DNA of 64,000 nucleotides, from NCBI RefSeq assembly GCF_014384705.1, contig NZ_JACRSN010000020.1, forward strand, positions 1 through 64,000, read 5' to 3'. Source of the DNA: Yeguia hominis (GTDB taxonomy: Bacteria > Bacillota > Clostridia > Oscillospirales > Acutalibacteraceae). A model generated the notes under the pieces. That model searched no databases, was not told where the DNA came from, and worked only from the letters and a program-made list of their open reading frames with translations. This document shows positions 1-8,485 of the stretch, one piece after another; the stretch's first letter is position 1, and every line of letters begins with the position of its first letter. Position numbers and translations under genes: made by a program.

Positions 1-125
1 CCTTTGAATCCTTCTCTAAGGCGATTGCCGAGTATATTGATTATTACAATAACACCAGAATCCAAGCTAAAACAAAATGGATGCCTCCCTCTAAATTCAG
101 GGAAGCATCCATGATGGAAGCTTAA
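1..125 (+). mobile_element. IS3-family transposase, C-terminal fragment (cut by window edge)
   Basis: Reading from base 3, 40 codons run to a TAA at 123-125. The peptide contains YIDYYNNTRIQAKTKW followed by PPSKFREAS, the typical end of the rve-type integrase ORFB of IS3/IS150-like elements, where the final Glu of the DDE triad lies just upstream. Only the extreme C terminus is in the window, so I cannot say whether the element is intact. It is a different subgroup from the IS3 remnant near 56 kb, which ends in TPFEIRSKAV. Confidence 0.8.
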
Positions 126-228
126 TTATTCATTTTTAAGCCGGTGTCCAGAAAACCGGGTACATATCAAATTTTTTATTCCAATCTGCTGCTTTTTTTG
201 TTTTGTTCTGCGCGCACATTTGTGCGCA

Positions 229-2106
229 TTATTTTTTGGAAAAGTCCGGGAAATTTCCGGGTTCATGTCCGCCATCCTCAAAGTAAATCTGATACCAGAC
301 GATGAAAATAAAGAGTGTCCAGATTCGGCGGCTGTAATCCTGCCGGTTGTGGTAATGCGTATCGAGGATTTTTACAAGCTCTTCAGTATTGAAAAACTTC
401 TCTGCGATCTCAGATGTAAAGGCATCCTTCACGATCTGATAATACTTTTCATCACGCAGCCAGACGCGCGTCGGAACCGGAAATCCGAGCTTTTCTTTCT
501 GCGCGGTTGCCTGCGGCAAATGGCGCATGGCGGCTTCACGCATGGCGTATTTGGTGTTCTTTTTGTTGACGCGCAGGCGGGTTGGAAGCGTCGAGGCAAC
601 CTTGAAGACCTCTTTGTCGAGGAACGGCACACGCAGTTCCAATGAGTTTGCCATGCTCATTCGATCCGCTTTGAGCAGAATATCGCCGACCATCCACATG
701 TTGATATCGAGATACTGCATCCGCGTAACCTCGTCCATATCGCTGACTTTGTCGTAATACTTTTTGGTCAACTCCTGCGGGCGGGTGGCATATTGCGGCT
801 CTTTCAAAAGCTTTTGCTTTTCTCCGTAACCAAACATCTTCGCATTTCCGATGAACTTCTCATTGGTCGGAAGCTCTCCGCGCGTGACAAAACTCTGGCC
901 GCGGAAATGGAACGGCACCTTTTGCACCAGCTTGCGCATCGCGGTACGCAGCCACTGCGGCAAAATTTTCTGATACAGATGGAAAACGCGCGGTTCGTTG
1001 TAAATCTGATATCCGCCGAAAAGCTCATCCGCGCCTTCGCCGGAAAGAACGACCTTTACATACTCGCTTGCAAGCTTCGAAACAAAATACAGCGCAATGC
1101 AGGAGGGATCCGCCAGCGGCTGATCCATATGATACTGCACTTTTTTGATATTTCCCCAGAATTCGTCCGAAGAAATCACCTTATAGTGGTGATCCACGCC
1201 GATATGCTCGGAAAGGCGTTTTGCCCAGTCGATTTCGTTATATTTTTCTCCAAAGTCAAATCCAACCGTAAAGGTTTTTTGATCCGCAAAATAGGTGGAG
1301 ACATAACTCGAATCCACGCCGCTTGAAAGGAAGCATCCAACTTCCACATCGGAAATTTTGTGCGCACTGACCGACTCCTCAAATACCTTCTCAATCCGGT
1401 TGACCGCTTCCTCTTCCGTAAGCGTTTCATCCGGATGGAAGAGCGGATCCCAGTAGCGGTGTGTGGTAATTTTGCCGTCGCGATACCACAGATAGTGCGC
1501 CGGCATCAGGCAGTAAACGCCCTCAAAAAAGGTCTCCGGCGGCACGGCGTACTGAAAGGAAAGATAATTATTGAGGGTATTCATGTTAAATTTTTTCTCA
1601 AAGCCGGGAAACTGCAAAATACTTTTGATTTCGGATCCATACACAAAGTGATCGCCGACCGTCGTATAATGCATCGGTTTGATTCCAAAGAAATCCCGCG
1701 CCAGGAAAAGCGAATGGTCTTTTGTATTCCAGATTGCAAACCCGAACATGCCGCGCAGGCGGTTTAAAAGCCCCTCCTGCCACTCTTCAAACCCGTGAAT
1801 CAGAACTTCCGAATCCGTATTGGTGGTAAACACATGTCCCTTTTCTAGCAGCTCCGCGCGTAAGTCCTTGTAATTATAGATTTCCCCGTTAAACGTGAGC
1901 ACCAGCGTATGGTCTTCGTTGTAAATCGGCTGATCGCCGGTTTGTGCGATATCGATGATGCTCAGCCGACGGAACCCCATCGAAACCGCGTCATCCGTAT
2001 AAAAGCCGCTGCTGTCCGGTCCGCGGTGCGTGATCACCTCGGTCATATTTTTCAAAACTTCATCCCGGTTGAGAATCTCACCGGTAAAGCCGCATACTCC
2101 ACACAT
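229..2106 (-). CDS. asnB: asparagine synthase (glutamine-hydrolysing)
   Basis: Makes asparagine from aspartate, ATP and glutamine in the cytoplasm. The 625-residue protein has the full two-domain layout. The N-terminal glutaminase domain starts MCGVCGF, so Cys2 becomes the nucleophile after Met removal, and carries the RGPDSSG region near residue 30. The synthetase domain has the pyrophosphate loop SSGVDSSYVS near residue 260 and the GEGADELFGGY motif. The length is normal for AsnB. A GAGGAG ribosome site lies about 10 bases before the ATG, and the start is fixed by the need for Cys2. It is probably monocistronic, because the CpXC gene upstream ends 33 bases away with no coupling. An asparaginase lies 4 kb away on the other strand. 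Confidence 0.97.
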   Translation of the reverse strand: MCGVCGFTGEILNRDEVLKNMTEVITHRGPDSSGFYTDDAVSMGFRRLSIIDIAQTGDQPIYNEDHTLVLTFNGEIYNYKDLRAELLEKGHVFTTNTDSEVLIHGFEEWQEGLLNRLRGMFGFAIWNTKDHSLFLARDFFGIKPMHYTTVGDHFVYGSEIKSILQFPGFEKKFNMNTLNNYLSFQYAVPPETFFEGVYCLMPAHYLWYRDGKITTHRYWDPLFHPDETLTEEEAVNRIEKVFEESVSAHKISDVEVGCFLSSGVDSSYVSTYFADQKTFTVGFDFGEKYNEIDWAKRLSEHIGVDHHYKVISSDEFWGNIKKVQYHMDQPLADPSCIALYFVSKLASEYVKVVLSGEGADELFGGYQIYNEPRVFHLYQKILPQWLRTAMRKLVQKVPFHFRGQSFVTRGELPTNEKFIGNAKMFGYGEKQKLLKEPQYATRPQELTKKYYDKVSDMDEVTRMQYLDINMWMVGDILLKADRMSMANSLELRVPFLDKEVFKVASTLPTRLRVNKKNTKYAMREAAMRHLPQATAQKEKLGFPVPTRVWLRDEKYYQIVKDAFTSEIAEKFFNTEELVKILDTHYHNRQDYSRRIWTLFIFIVWYQIYFEDGGHEPGNFPDFSKK

Positions 2107-2139
2107 AAACTTCTACTCCTCTGCTTTACTGATCCCTGT

Positions 2140-2787
2140 TCAGGACGCACTCTGATCCCGGTATGCGGTCAGAAGCTCCTGCGCAAGTTTACGATCTCCC
2201 TTTAAGAACCCAGCGCCTTCCCGGAATTGTAAGTCTTTGAGGACCGCACACGCTTGATCGTAGGCAGCCAGACGCGTACCCTGATAAATCGGTTCTTTCG
2301 CGTTCGGGCGATAAATTGCAAAGTCAACGGACTCTGCGTCCGCAGAACGAAAATACGCCTTGATGCCCTTGGTCTCCCATTTTTTCTCCAAAACACTGGT
2401 GATGGCAAGCTTGACCATTTCCATCGCGACGTCATCCAGTCCGGCCTCAAACAAAAGGATTTTTTCTTTCATTTCCGTTAGGGTTCCTACCGCGCGCTTT
2501 TTAACATCGCGGGTCGCCGCCGGAATTTCCTTGTTTAGTTTCGCAAGCGCATCTCCACGCGGAGAAATACAGACCATAAACCGTCTTGCCCGGTCATGGT
2601 AAAGACAAGGATACGCCAGCTGCGCCAGATAGCCGCAGGAAGGGCATTTCCAGTTAAACAGCGTTTCGTTGAGAATCCGAACGCGGAGCTCGGCATCGGT
2701 ATCCGCCGTTACCGCAGACCACATCGGCGTTTTTTTCAGTGCGCCGCAATGCGGACAGCTGATTTCGCGATTCACGCAAGTGGACAT
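2140..2787 (-). CDS. CpXC-domain protein, function unknown
   Basis: A 215-residue soluble protein. I recognise the CpXC family by two CPxC knuckles, ISCPHCGALK near the N terminus and WKCPSCGYLAQ about 40 residues later, which look like a zinc-ribbon pair. The rest is predicted alpha/beta without transmembrane segments. The family is common in Clostridia, but its role is not established. The ATG at 2787 is chosen over one 15 bases upstream because GGAGG sits 7 bases before it. It lies just upstream of asnB on the same strand, but nothing ties the two functionally. Confidence 0.8.
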   Translation of the reverse strand: MSTCVNREISCPHCGALKKTPMWSAVTADTDAELRVRILNETLFNWKCPSCGYLAQLAYPCLYHDRARRFMVCISPRGDALAKLNKEIPAATRDVKKRAVGTLTEMKEKILLFEAGLDDVAMEMVKLAITSVLEKKWETKGIKAYFRSADAESVDFAIYRPNAKEPIYQGTRLAAYDQACAVLKDLQFREGAGFLKGDRKLAQELLTAYRDQSAS

Positions 2788-2921
2788 CGTAAAAGCCTCC
2801 ATTGTTATAGTTTGCCGCTATAGGGATTCTGCTGCAAAGCAGGCATTTTCAAAAACACAGGACTTTGCCGCAAATGCGCGGCATAAAAGGCCGCATGGTC
2901 TGCGGACCTGTCAAAATCGAA

Positions 2922-3992
2922 TTACAAAGCAGCCCGAATGGTACCGCCGCCGATCAGTTCATCGCCTTGATAAAATACCACACTCTGACCGGGCGTCACA
3001 GAACGCTGCGGTTCTGTAAAGTCCACGCGGACTTGTCCATCTTTGTAGGGCGTTACCATTGCAGGCGCCGCCGGCGCCTGATACCGGATTTTCGCTGTGA
3101 CCGAAATTGGCCCTGAAAGCCGGTCAAACGGCAGAAAATTCAGCATATCCGCAAGCAATGCAGCTCGGTACTGACTGCCTTCTTTTCCCAAAACGACCCG
3201 GTTATGCTGCGCATCAATTTCCGTAACATAACGCGGCTCCGGAAAGCTCAGGCCAATTCCTTTCCGCTGCCCGATCGTATAATAGGGAATGCCTTTGTGG
3301 CGTCCGAGCACTGCGCCGGTTTCATCGACAAAATCGCCGGACTTCATCGGCTGGCCGGTATAGGATTCTAAAAACTCGGCATAACGCTGCCCTTTTACAA
3401 AACAGATATCCTGGCTGTCCGGTTTTTTCGCAACCGGAAGGCCTGCCTCTTCGGCAATTTTTCTGACCTCCGGTTTTGTATAAGGAAACAGCGGCATCAG
3501 CGTGTGCGCAAGCTGGTACTGGGAAAGGAAATAAAGCACATAGCTCTGGTCTTTTCCGTTCGGAGACCGCCGCAGTGTCCAGCGTCCGGCATCATTTTGC
3601 CGGATTTCCGCGTAATGACCGGTCGCCACATAATCATAGCCATGTTCCCGCGCATACGCAAGCATCGCGCCGAATTTCAAGTTTTGATTGCAGAAAATAC
3701 AGGGATTTGGCGTCCGCCCGGCAAGATATTCGGAAACAAACCGATCCACTACGGTTTTTTCAAATAATTCCGTAAAATCGAGCGCCAGATGTTCGATGCC
3801 AATCCGCGCGGCAACTGCCCGTGCGTCCGCAAGATCCGCTGACGACGCACAGCCCCCTGGGGCATTCCCCATCAGCGCAGCAGACCGCATCTGCAGGGTG
3901 ACGCCTGTCACTTCATATCCATCGCGCTGTAATACAAGCGCTGCGGCGGAACTGTCCACTCCGCCGCTCATTCCCAATAACACTTTTTTCAT
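2922..3992 (-). CDS. mnmA: tRNA-specific 2-thiouridylase MnmA
   Basis: Thiolates U34 of tRNAs for Lys, Glu and Gln, using a persulfide relayed from a cysteine desulfurase, after ATP activation. Signatures are the ATP-PPi loop LLGMSGGVDSSAAA at the N terminus, the nucleophile cysteine in PNPCIFCN near residue 100, and the persulfide cysteine in KPDSQDICFV near residue 195. The C terminus is the usual beta-barrel. The 356-residue length is standard. An in-frame TTG 12 bases upstream (4004) would add four residues; the ATG matches family starts better. No desulfurase gene lies nearby. Confidence 0.96.
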   Translation of the reverse strand: MKKVLLGMSGGVDSSAAALVLQRDGYEVTGVTLQMRSAALMGNAPGGCASSADLADARAVAARIGIEHLALDFTELFEKTVVDRFVSEYLAGRTPNPCIFCNQNLKFGAMLAYAREHGYDYVATGHYAEIRQNDAGRWTLRRSPNGKDQSYVLYFLSQYQLAHTLMPLFPYTKPEVRKIAEEAGLPVAKKPDSQDICFVKGQRYAEFLESYTGQPMKSGDFVDETGAVLGRHKGIPYYTIGQRKGIGLSFPEPRYVTEIDAQHNRVVLGKEGSQYRAALLADMLNFLPFDRLSGPISVTAKIRYQAPAAPAMVTPYKDGQVRVDFTEPQRSVTPGQSVVFYQGDELIGGGTIRAAL

Positions 3993-4079
3993 GAATGCGC
4001 TCAATCCAGAATTACAGAAGCCCGCCTGGCCGCTTTTGCATTTCTGGTTACTTTCTAATAGAATCCGGTTTTAAAGTTC

Positions 4080-4613
4080 TTATGCCCAGGGGATCACTTC
4101 GTCGTCCGCATCGTCCGCCGCCTCTTTGGGAGACTCTTGCGTCTCCTCGGAAGCAGAAGACGCGTCTGTTTCGGCATCTTCGGACTCTTCTGCAGCTTCT
4201 GTCGCATCGCCATCCAGAACGTCTTCTTCCGGCGTCAATTCGCTCATCGGCTCATACGGATCCTCTTCGGCCGGAACCGGACATCCGACATCGTCTGCAC
4301 CTGCAAGCGGATCCTCATCCTCTTTCAAAACAGCATCCGGCGCCAACAATTCTGTCAAGCGCTGTCCCGCCCGGGCGAGCCGTTTATTTGCGCGGTCGGC
4401 AAGTTCGCAATAAAGCTCTGTATCTCCGTTTGTTTCATCGCGCAGGTTCTGATAGTAATACTTTCCGAGCGCAATATAAGCTCTTTCCGCGTTTTGTTCC
4501 TCAGCCTTGATCACAATCTTTACGCGGTTAATCAAAGCAGCCTTGCGGTTTCTCTCCACTACCGATTTAAAAGCATTGGAAACAGATCCGCCAATCGTAT
4601 CAAAAAAGCTCAT
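4080..4613 (-). CDS. uncharacterised helical protein with long acidic tail
   Basis: 177 residues, not recognised as a named family. Residues 1 to about 90 are predicted helical, with NRVKIVIKAEEQNAERAY followed by an ALGKYYYQNL stretch, a pattern seen in small Clostridial proteins of unknown role. Residues from about 95 to the end are very rich in Glu, Asp, Ser and Ala, probably disordered, and finish in VIPWA. No signal peptide or membrane segment. The start at 4613 is set by GGAGGG 5 bases upstream; the longer reading frame to 4682 has no ribosome site. It may be cotranscribed with mnmA, since the gap is about 90 bases. Confidence 0.7.
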   Translation of the reverse strand: MSFFDTIGGSVSNAFKSVVERNRKAALINRVKIVIKAEEQNAERAYIALGKYYYQNLRDETNGDTELYCELADRANKRLARAGQRLTELLAPDAVLKEDEDPLAGADDVGCPVPAEEDPYEPMSELTPEEDVLDGDATEAAEESEDAETDASSASEETQESPKEAADDADDEVIPWA

Positions 4614-4790
4614 AAAACCCTCCATACTCTGGCAGCTTGTTATTTTGAAAAATACGCTTTTGCTGCCCGGAAAGCGTATCATCCGTAGGATTATTTTTAT
4701 TATATCGCAAACCGGAATAAATTAACAGGCCTTTTTTTACAATTCATAAAACGCTCATAATTTTTTGCTTTTCCCAGCACATCCGGCCGC

Positions 4791-4821
4791 AAAAAAGCCC
4801 GGCCGAAGCCGGGCTTTTTAT
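4791..4821 (-). terminator. intrinsic terminator after the isomerase gene
   Basis: AAAGCCCGGC and its complement GCCGGGCTTT form a strong GC stem closed by a CGAA tetraloop. On the minus strand the stem is followed by six T residues. It lies 25 bases beyond the stop of the FucI-family gene. T residues on the other side mean it could also stop plus-strand transcripts. Confidence 0.9.
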
Positions 4822-4845
4822 GATTCGCGCTTTCGAGCGTTCCTT

Positions 4846-6330
4846 TTATGCAAAGGGATTTTCAGAAGGATACAGCATACCCTTCGGCTGGTTAAACGCA
4901 ATATCGCCGATTCCGAGATACCTAAAGAGCGAGAAGAGCGCCTTGCCATAGTGACCGAATGCAACCGCGCCATGGTGCGGATAGCGTTTTTCCACCAGAA
5001 CATGGCGATAGAAGCGGCCCATCTCCGGAATTGCAAAGATTCCAATTCCGCCGAAAGAGTGCGGTGCAACCGGAAGAACTTCGCCCTGCGCAATATAAGC
5101 GGTCAGACGGGCATCGGCTGTTCCCTGCAGACGATAGAACGTAATATCGCCCGGAATAATATCGCCTTCCAGCGTTCCGCGCGTAAAGTTCGGCTCTGCG
5201 CCGCCTTCCTGCAGACGGTTCATAATCAACTGGTAATTCAGCTTGCATCCGTCATTGAGCTTGCAGGCCGGAGTATTGCCGCAGTGGAAGCCCATAAAGG
5301 TATCCGAAAGCTGATAATTGTACTTGCCCTGGATTTCCGACTGATACAGGTTTGCCGGAACTGTATTGTTGATATCAAGCAGCGTCACCGCGTCGCCGGT
5401 GATGCAGGCGCCGATATACTCGCTCAGCGCACCGTAAATATCAACTTCGCAGGCCACCGGAATTCCGCGTGCGGTCAGGCGGCTGTTGACATAGCAGGGC
5501 TCAAATCCGAACTGCTCCGGAAAAGCCGGCCAACATTTATTGGCAAAGGCAACGTGTTCGCTGGCGCCGCGGTTCTTTTCCACCCAATCCAGAAGCGTCA
5601 GTTCATACTGCGCAAGACGCGTCAGGAAATCCGGATACTGGTTTCCGCTTCCCAGTTCCTGCGCCATATCTTTGACGACATCCGGAATCCGGGGATCGCC
5701 TTCGTGTGCTTTATAGGAAACGAGCAGATCCAATTCCGAATTCTCCTGCACTTCGATCCCGAGATCATAGAGCGGTTTAATCGGCGCATTGCAGGCAAAG
5801 AAATCATAAGGGCGCGGTCCGAACGTGAAGATTTTGAAAGACCGCAGGCCAAGAATGGCGCGGGCAACCGGAACGAATTCCGCAATCCGAACAGCGGCTT
5901 CTTCTGCTGTGCAGATCGGTTCTTCCGGAATAAAGGCCTTCGCATGGCGCAGTCCCAGATTGTAGGAACAGTTCAGCATGCCGCAATATGCATCTCCGCG
6001 TCCGCTGATCAGATTGTTGTCTGCTTCCTCTGCAGAAGCGATGTACATGATCGGTCCGTCAAAATACCGCGGAATCATGGTTTCCGGAATTTCCGGACCA
6101 AAGTTGCCGAGCAGAACGACCAGTGCATTACATCCGGCGTCCGAAGCCTCTTTGACCGCGCTGAGCATATCCGTCTCATTTTCGACGGTATGCATTACTT
6201 CGCTGATACATCCTCCCGCAGCTTTCACCTGCTCCACGATTGCTTTTCTGCGACGTTCAGAAAGCGAAATCACAAAACAGTCGCGGCTGACGGCGATAAT
6301 ACCAAGTTTTACCTTTGGAATATTGTCCAT
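4846..6330 (-). CDS. L-fucose/L-arabinose isomerase family protein
   Basis: 494 residues, matching the FucI/AraA-like superfamily of Mn-dependent ketol isomerases that convert an aldose to a ketose. The N terminus has the Rossmann-like KLGIIAVSRDCF, the middle has LVVLLGNFGPEIPE, and the C-terminal part has a Cys/His-rich GFHCGNTPACKL and APHSFGGIGIF. These fit the family, but I cannot assign the sugar (fucose, arabinose or rhamnose). The start at 6330 follows a GGGAGGA site 9 bases upstream. It is monocistronic, with its own terminator and a palindrome upstream, and faces the same way as the deoxysugar operon at 8.5-20.7 kb, which lacks an isomerase. It is therefore a plausible first enzyme for that pathway. 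Confidence 0.85.
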   Translation of the reverse strand: MDNIPKVKLGIIAVSRDCFVISLSERRRKAIVEQVKAAGGCISEVMHTVENETDMLSAVKEASDAGCNALVVLLGNFGPEIPETMIPRYFDGPIMYIASAEEADNNLISGRGDAYCGMLNCSYNLGLRHAKAFIPEEPICTAEEAAVRIAEFVPVARAILGLRSFKIFTFGPRPYDFFACNAPIKPLYDLGIEVQENSELDLLVSYKAHEGDPRIPDVVKDMAQELGSGNQYPDFLTRLAQYELTLLDWVEKNRGASEHVAFANKCWPAFPEQFGFEPCYVNSRLTARGIPVACEVDIYGALSEYIGACITGDAVTLLDINNTVPANLYQSEIQGKYNYQLSDTFMGFHCGNTPACKLNDGCKLNYQLIMNRLQEGGAEPNFTRGTLEGDIIPGDITFYRLQGTADARLTAYIAQGEVLPVAPHSFGGIGIFAIPEMGRFYRHVLVEKRYPHHGAVAFGHYGKALFSLFRYLGIGDIAFNQPKGMLYPSENPFA

Positions 6331-6348
6331 AACAGAATCCTCCCTCAT

Positions 6349-6366
6349 ACAAATTTGTACGGACAT
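6349..6366 (-). promoter_or_regulatory. palindrome upstream of the isomerase, possible AraR-like operator
   Basis: TACAAATTTGTA (6349-6360) is a perfect 12-base palindrome just upstream of the isomerase ribosome site. The overlapping ATTTGTACGGACAT (6353-6366) resembles the Bacillus AraR operator consensus ATTTGTACGTACAAAT (13 of 16 when extended). The position fits repression. No AraR gene is in the window, so this is only suggestive. Confidence 0.35.
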
Positions 6367-6479
6367 CTTTTACTAGTTTATCATATACCAGAACTTGTGA
6401 AAAAGCAATAGAAAATCCGGGATTATTTTCGGTATCTCGGCAGAGAATAGAAAAAAAGAATGAGAGAAGGCGATTTGTC

Positions 6480-7478
6480 TTGAAAAATGTGTTGGTGCTT
6501 TCAACCGGTGGAACCATCGTCTCCGAACCGGAAACCGGCGGTCTTGCGCCGCAGGCGGATTCCGCAGAATTATTCCGGGCGTTGGAACCGTTGTCAAACC
6601 GATTTTCGATTACGCACCGGCAGATTCTGAATCTCGACAGCTCAAACATCCAGCCCGAAGAATGGATTCTGATTGCAAAGGAAATTGAGCGTGCACTTCC
6701 AAACTACGATGGCATTGTCGTGACCCATGGGACCGACACGATGGCCTATACCAGCGCCGCCGTCACCTTTATGCTGCGGAATCTGCACAAAAGCGTGGTA
6801 TTCACCGGATCGCAAATTCCGCTTGCCTCTCCGCTGAGCGACGGACGCACCAATCTTGCAACTGCGTTTGCAGCCGTCGAAGCAGGTATCCCGGGCGTTA
6901 ACCTTGCCTTCCATTACAAACTTATCAGCGGCTGCCGCGCTGTAAAAGTCCGCTCCATGGGTCTCGATGCGTTTGCAAGCGTAAACTATCCCTATCGCGG
7001 GCGGATTTATGCGGACGGCGTTGCAATTGAGGACTTTGCGCAGAAGGACCGGCACCCGGATGCCAAAACCACGCTCGAGGCTGCACTCTGCAGCGCCGTA
7101 TTTCTGCTGAAACTGTTCCCCGGAACCGACCCGCGTATTTTGGATTTGCTGCCGAAGCTGCATTGCAGGGGTCTTGTCCTCGAAACCTTTGGCGCCGGCG
7201 GACTGCATATTGCCCGGCGAGATCTCGTCGAGGGAATCCAAGCCCTTGTCGAGCGTGGCGTGGCCGTCGTCGTATGCAGCCAATGCCTCTACGATTGGAG
7301 CGATATTTCCATCTATCGCGTCGGAAAAGCGCTCGCCGACGCGGGCGTCATCGAGGGGCGGGATATGACAACGGAAGCTGCGGTAACCAAGCTGATGTGG
7401 GCACTCGGGAAAACCACGGATATTGCGGAAGTCCGAAAAATTTTCGCAACAGATTACGCAGGCGAAATTACGCTATAG
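6480..7478 (+). CDS. L-asparaginase, type I/II fold
   Basis: Hydrolyses asparagine to aspartate and ammonia. The 332-residue protein carries both active-site signatures: STGGTIVSEPE at residues 8-18 (nucleophilic Thr) and VVTHGTDTMAYT near residue 82 (Thr-Asp pair). No signal peptide, so a cytoplasmic enzyme is likely. Initiation appears to be at TTG (6480), since no in-frame ATG precedes the conserved N terminus; a GAGAAGG element lies about 11 bases upstream. It is read away from the isomerase, with a roughly 150-base divergent intergenic region. The lactonase-like gene downstream has its own ribosome site 110 bases later. Confidence 0.9.
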   Translation: MKNVLVLSTGGTIVSEPETGGLAPQADSAELFRALEPLSNRFSITHRQILNLDSSNIQPEEWILIAKEIERALPNYDGIVVTHGTDTMAYTSAAVTFMLRNLHKSVVFTGSQIPLASPLSDGRTNLATAFAAVEAGIPGVNLAFHYKLISGCRAVKVRSMGLDAFASVNYPYRGRIYADGVAIEDFAQKDRHPDAKTTLEAALCSAVFLLKLFPGTDPRILDLLPKLHCRGLVLETFGAGGLHIARRDLVEGIQALVERGVAVVVCSQCLYDWSDISIYRVGKALADAGVIEGRDMTTEAAVTKLMWALGKTTDIAEVRKIFATDYAGEITL

Positions 7479-7588
7479 GCGCAGAAAATCTTGTTTTTCA
7501 GAAGGTTGCGTACTATAATAAAATCACTTTCAGAAAACCGCGCATACGGCTGCTCTGCCTATGCAGATTCGATCATGGAAAGGTGTGT

Positions 7589-8368
7589 ATGTTTGTGATT
7601 CGTCTGACCTTCTGGGGACAGGCAGGATTCTGCCTGGAATATTCCAGCTCCCGCCTGATCACGGATCCCTGTTTGAGCGATTATGTTGATCGCACGTGTT
7701 CTACAGAATCCGTCGTCTGGAAGCGCGCCTATGCGCCTCCCTGTACGCTTGCCGACCTTCGGCCGGATCTGATTCTGATTTCCCATGGCCATGGCGATCA
7801 CCTCGACCCATGGACACTCTCTCCCTATTATCAGGCCGGCGGTACTGCCCGCATTGCAGTGCCTGCACCGGTCTCGGAACAGGCGCTTGCCTGTTCCGTT
7901 CCGGATTCGGCTTTGATTGCTGCCAAAGCGGAAGAAGCCTTCACGGAAGGTTCGTTTACCGTTTTGCCGATTCCGTGCGCGCATACCGATCTGCACACGG
8001 ATGAAAACGGAAACTATCAGGAACTTTCCTATCTCATTTCCTGTGGCGGCAAACGAATCTTTTTCGGCGGAGACTTAAGTCTTTATGACGGCCTGACTGA
8101 ACGCCTTGCCGAACTGCACCCGGACATTATGTTGCTTCCGGTAAACGGCCGGGATTACTATCTTACTGCAGCAAATATTATCGGAAACACGAATTGCCGG
8201 GAAGCCGCCGAGCTCGCAAAACGCTGCAAGGCCGCCTGCTTGATTCCGATGCACCACGATCTTTACGCCATCAACGGCTGCAGAGAGAACTGGGTTCGGG
8301 AAGCTGCTGCCGACGCCGGCGTTCCGGTCAGAATCCTCCGCTGCGGCGAACACATTGCGTTTTTTTGA
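7589..8368 (+). CDS. UlaG-like metallo-beta-lactamase-fold hydrolase
   Basis: 259 residues with a metallo-beta-lactamase fold. Metal ligands are seen in ISHGHGDHLDPW (HxHxDH) near residue 70, then a His in PCAHTDLHTD, an Asp in FFGGDLSLYDG, and a final His in IPMHHDLYAING. The last of these, with the NGRDYYLTAANIIGN segment, resembles L-ascorbate-6-phosphate lactonase UlaG. The substrate is not certain, because many Firmicutes have UlaG-like enzymes outside ascorbate operons and no other ula gene is visible. The start at 7589 is preceded by GGAAAGG at 5 bases; an upstream in-frame extension overlaps the asparaginase gene and is not credible. Confidence 0.8.
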   Translation: MFVIRLTFWGQAGFCLEYSSSRLITDPCLSDYVDRTCSTESVVWKRAYAPPCTLADLRPDLILISHGHGDHLDPWTLSPYYQAGGTARIAVPAPVSEQALACSVPDSALIAAKAEEAFTEGSFTVLPIPCAHTDLHTDENGNYQELSYLISCGGKRIFFGGDLSLYDGLTERLAELHPDIMLLPVNGRDYYLTAANIIGNTNCREAAELAKRCKAACLIPMHHDLYAINGCRENWVREAAADAGVPVRILRCGEHIAFF

Positions 8369-8402
8369 GAAATCCAGGCACGCCGCATAGTCTTTTTCCA
8401 CC

Positions 8403-8437
8403 AAAAAATGCCCTCCCATGCTGGGAGGGCATTTTTG
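8403..8437. terminator. bidirectional intrinsic terminator between convergent genes
   Basis: ATGCCCTCCCA pairs with TGGGAGGGCAT around a three-base loop. A-run and T-run flank both sides, so it can stop the plus-strand lactonase transcript (ends 8368) and the minus-strand dehydrogenase operon (ends 8486). Confidence 0.93.
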
Positions 8438-8485
8438 ATTCCAGGCCCAAAATTCGCATGCAAAAATTTGTTAAAGCCGGAATTT

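Noticed and set aside
4846..6330. Naming the isomerase fucI or rhaA outright
   Set aside because: The protein clearly belongs to the fucose/arabinose isomerase family, but its substrate cannot be told by reading; a gene symbol would overstate it.
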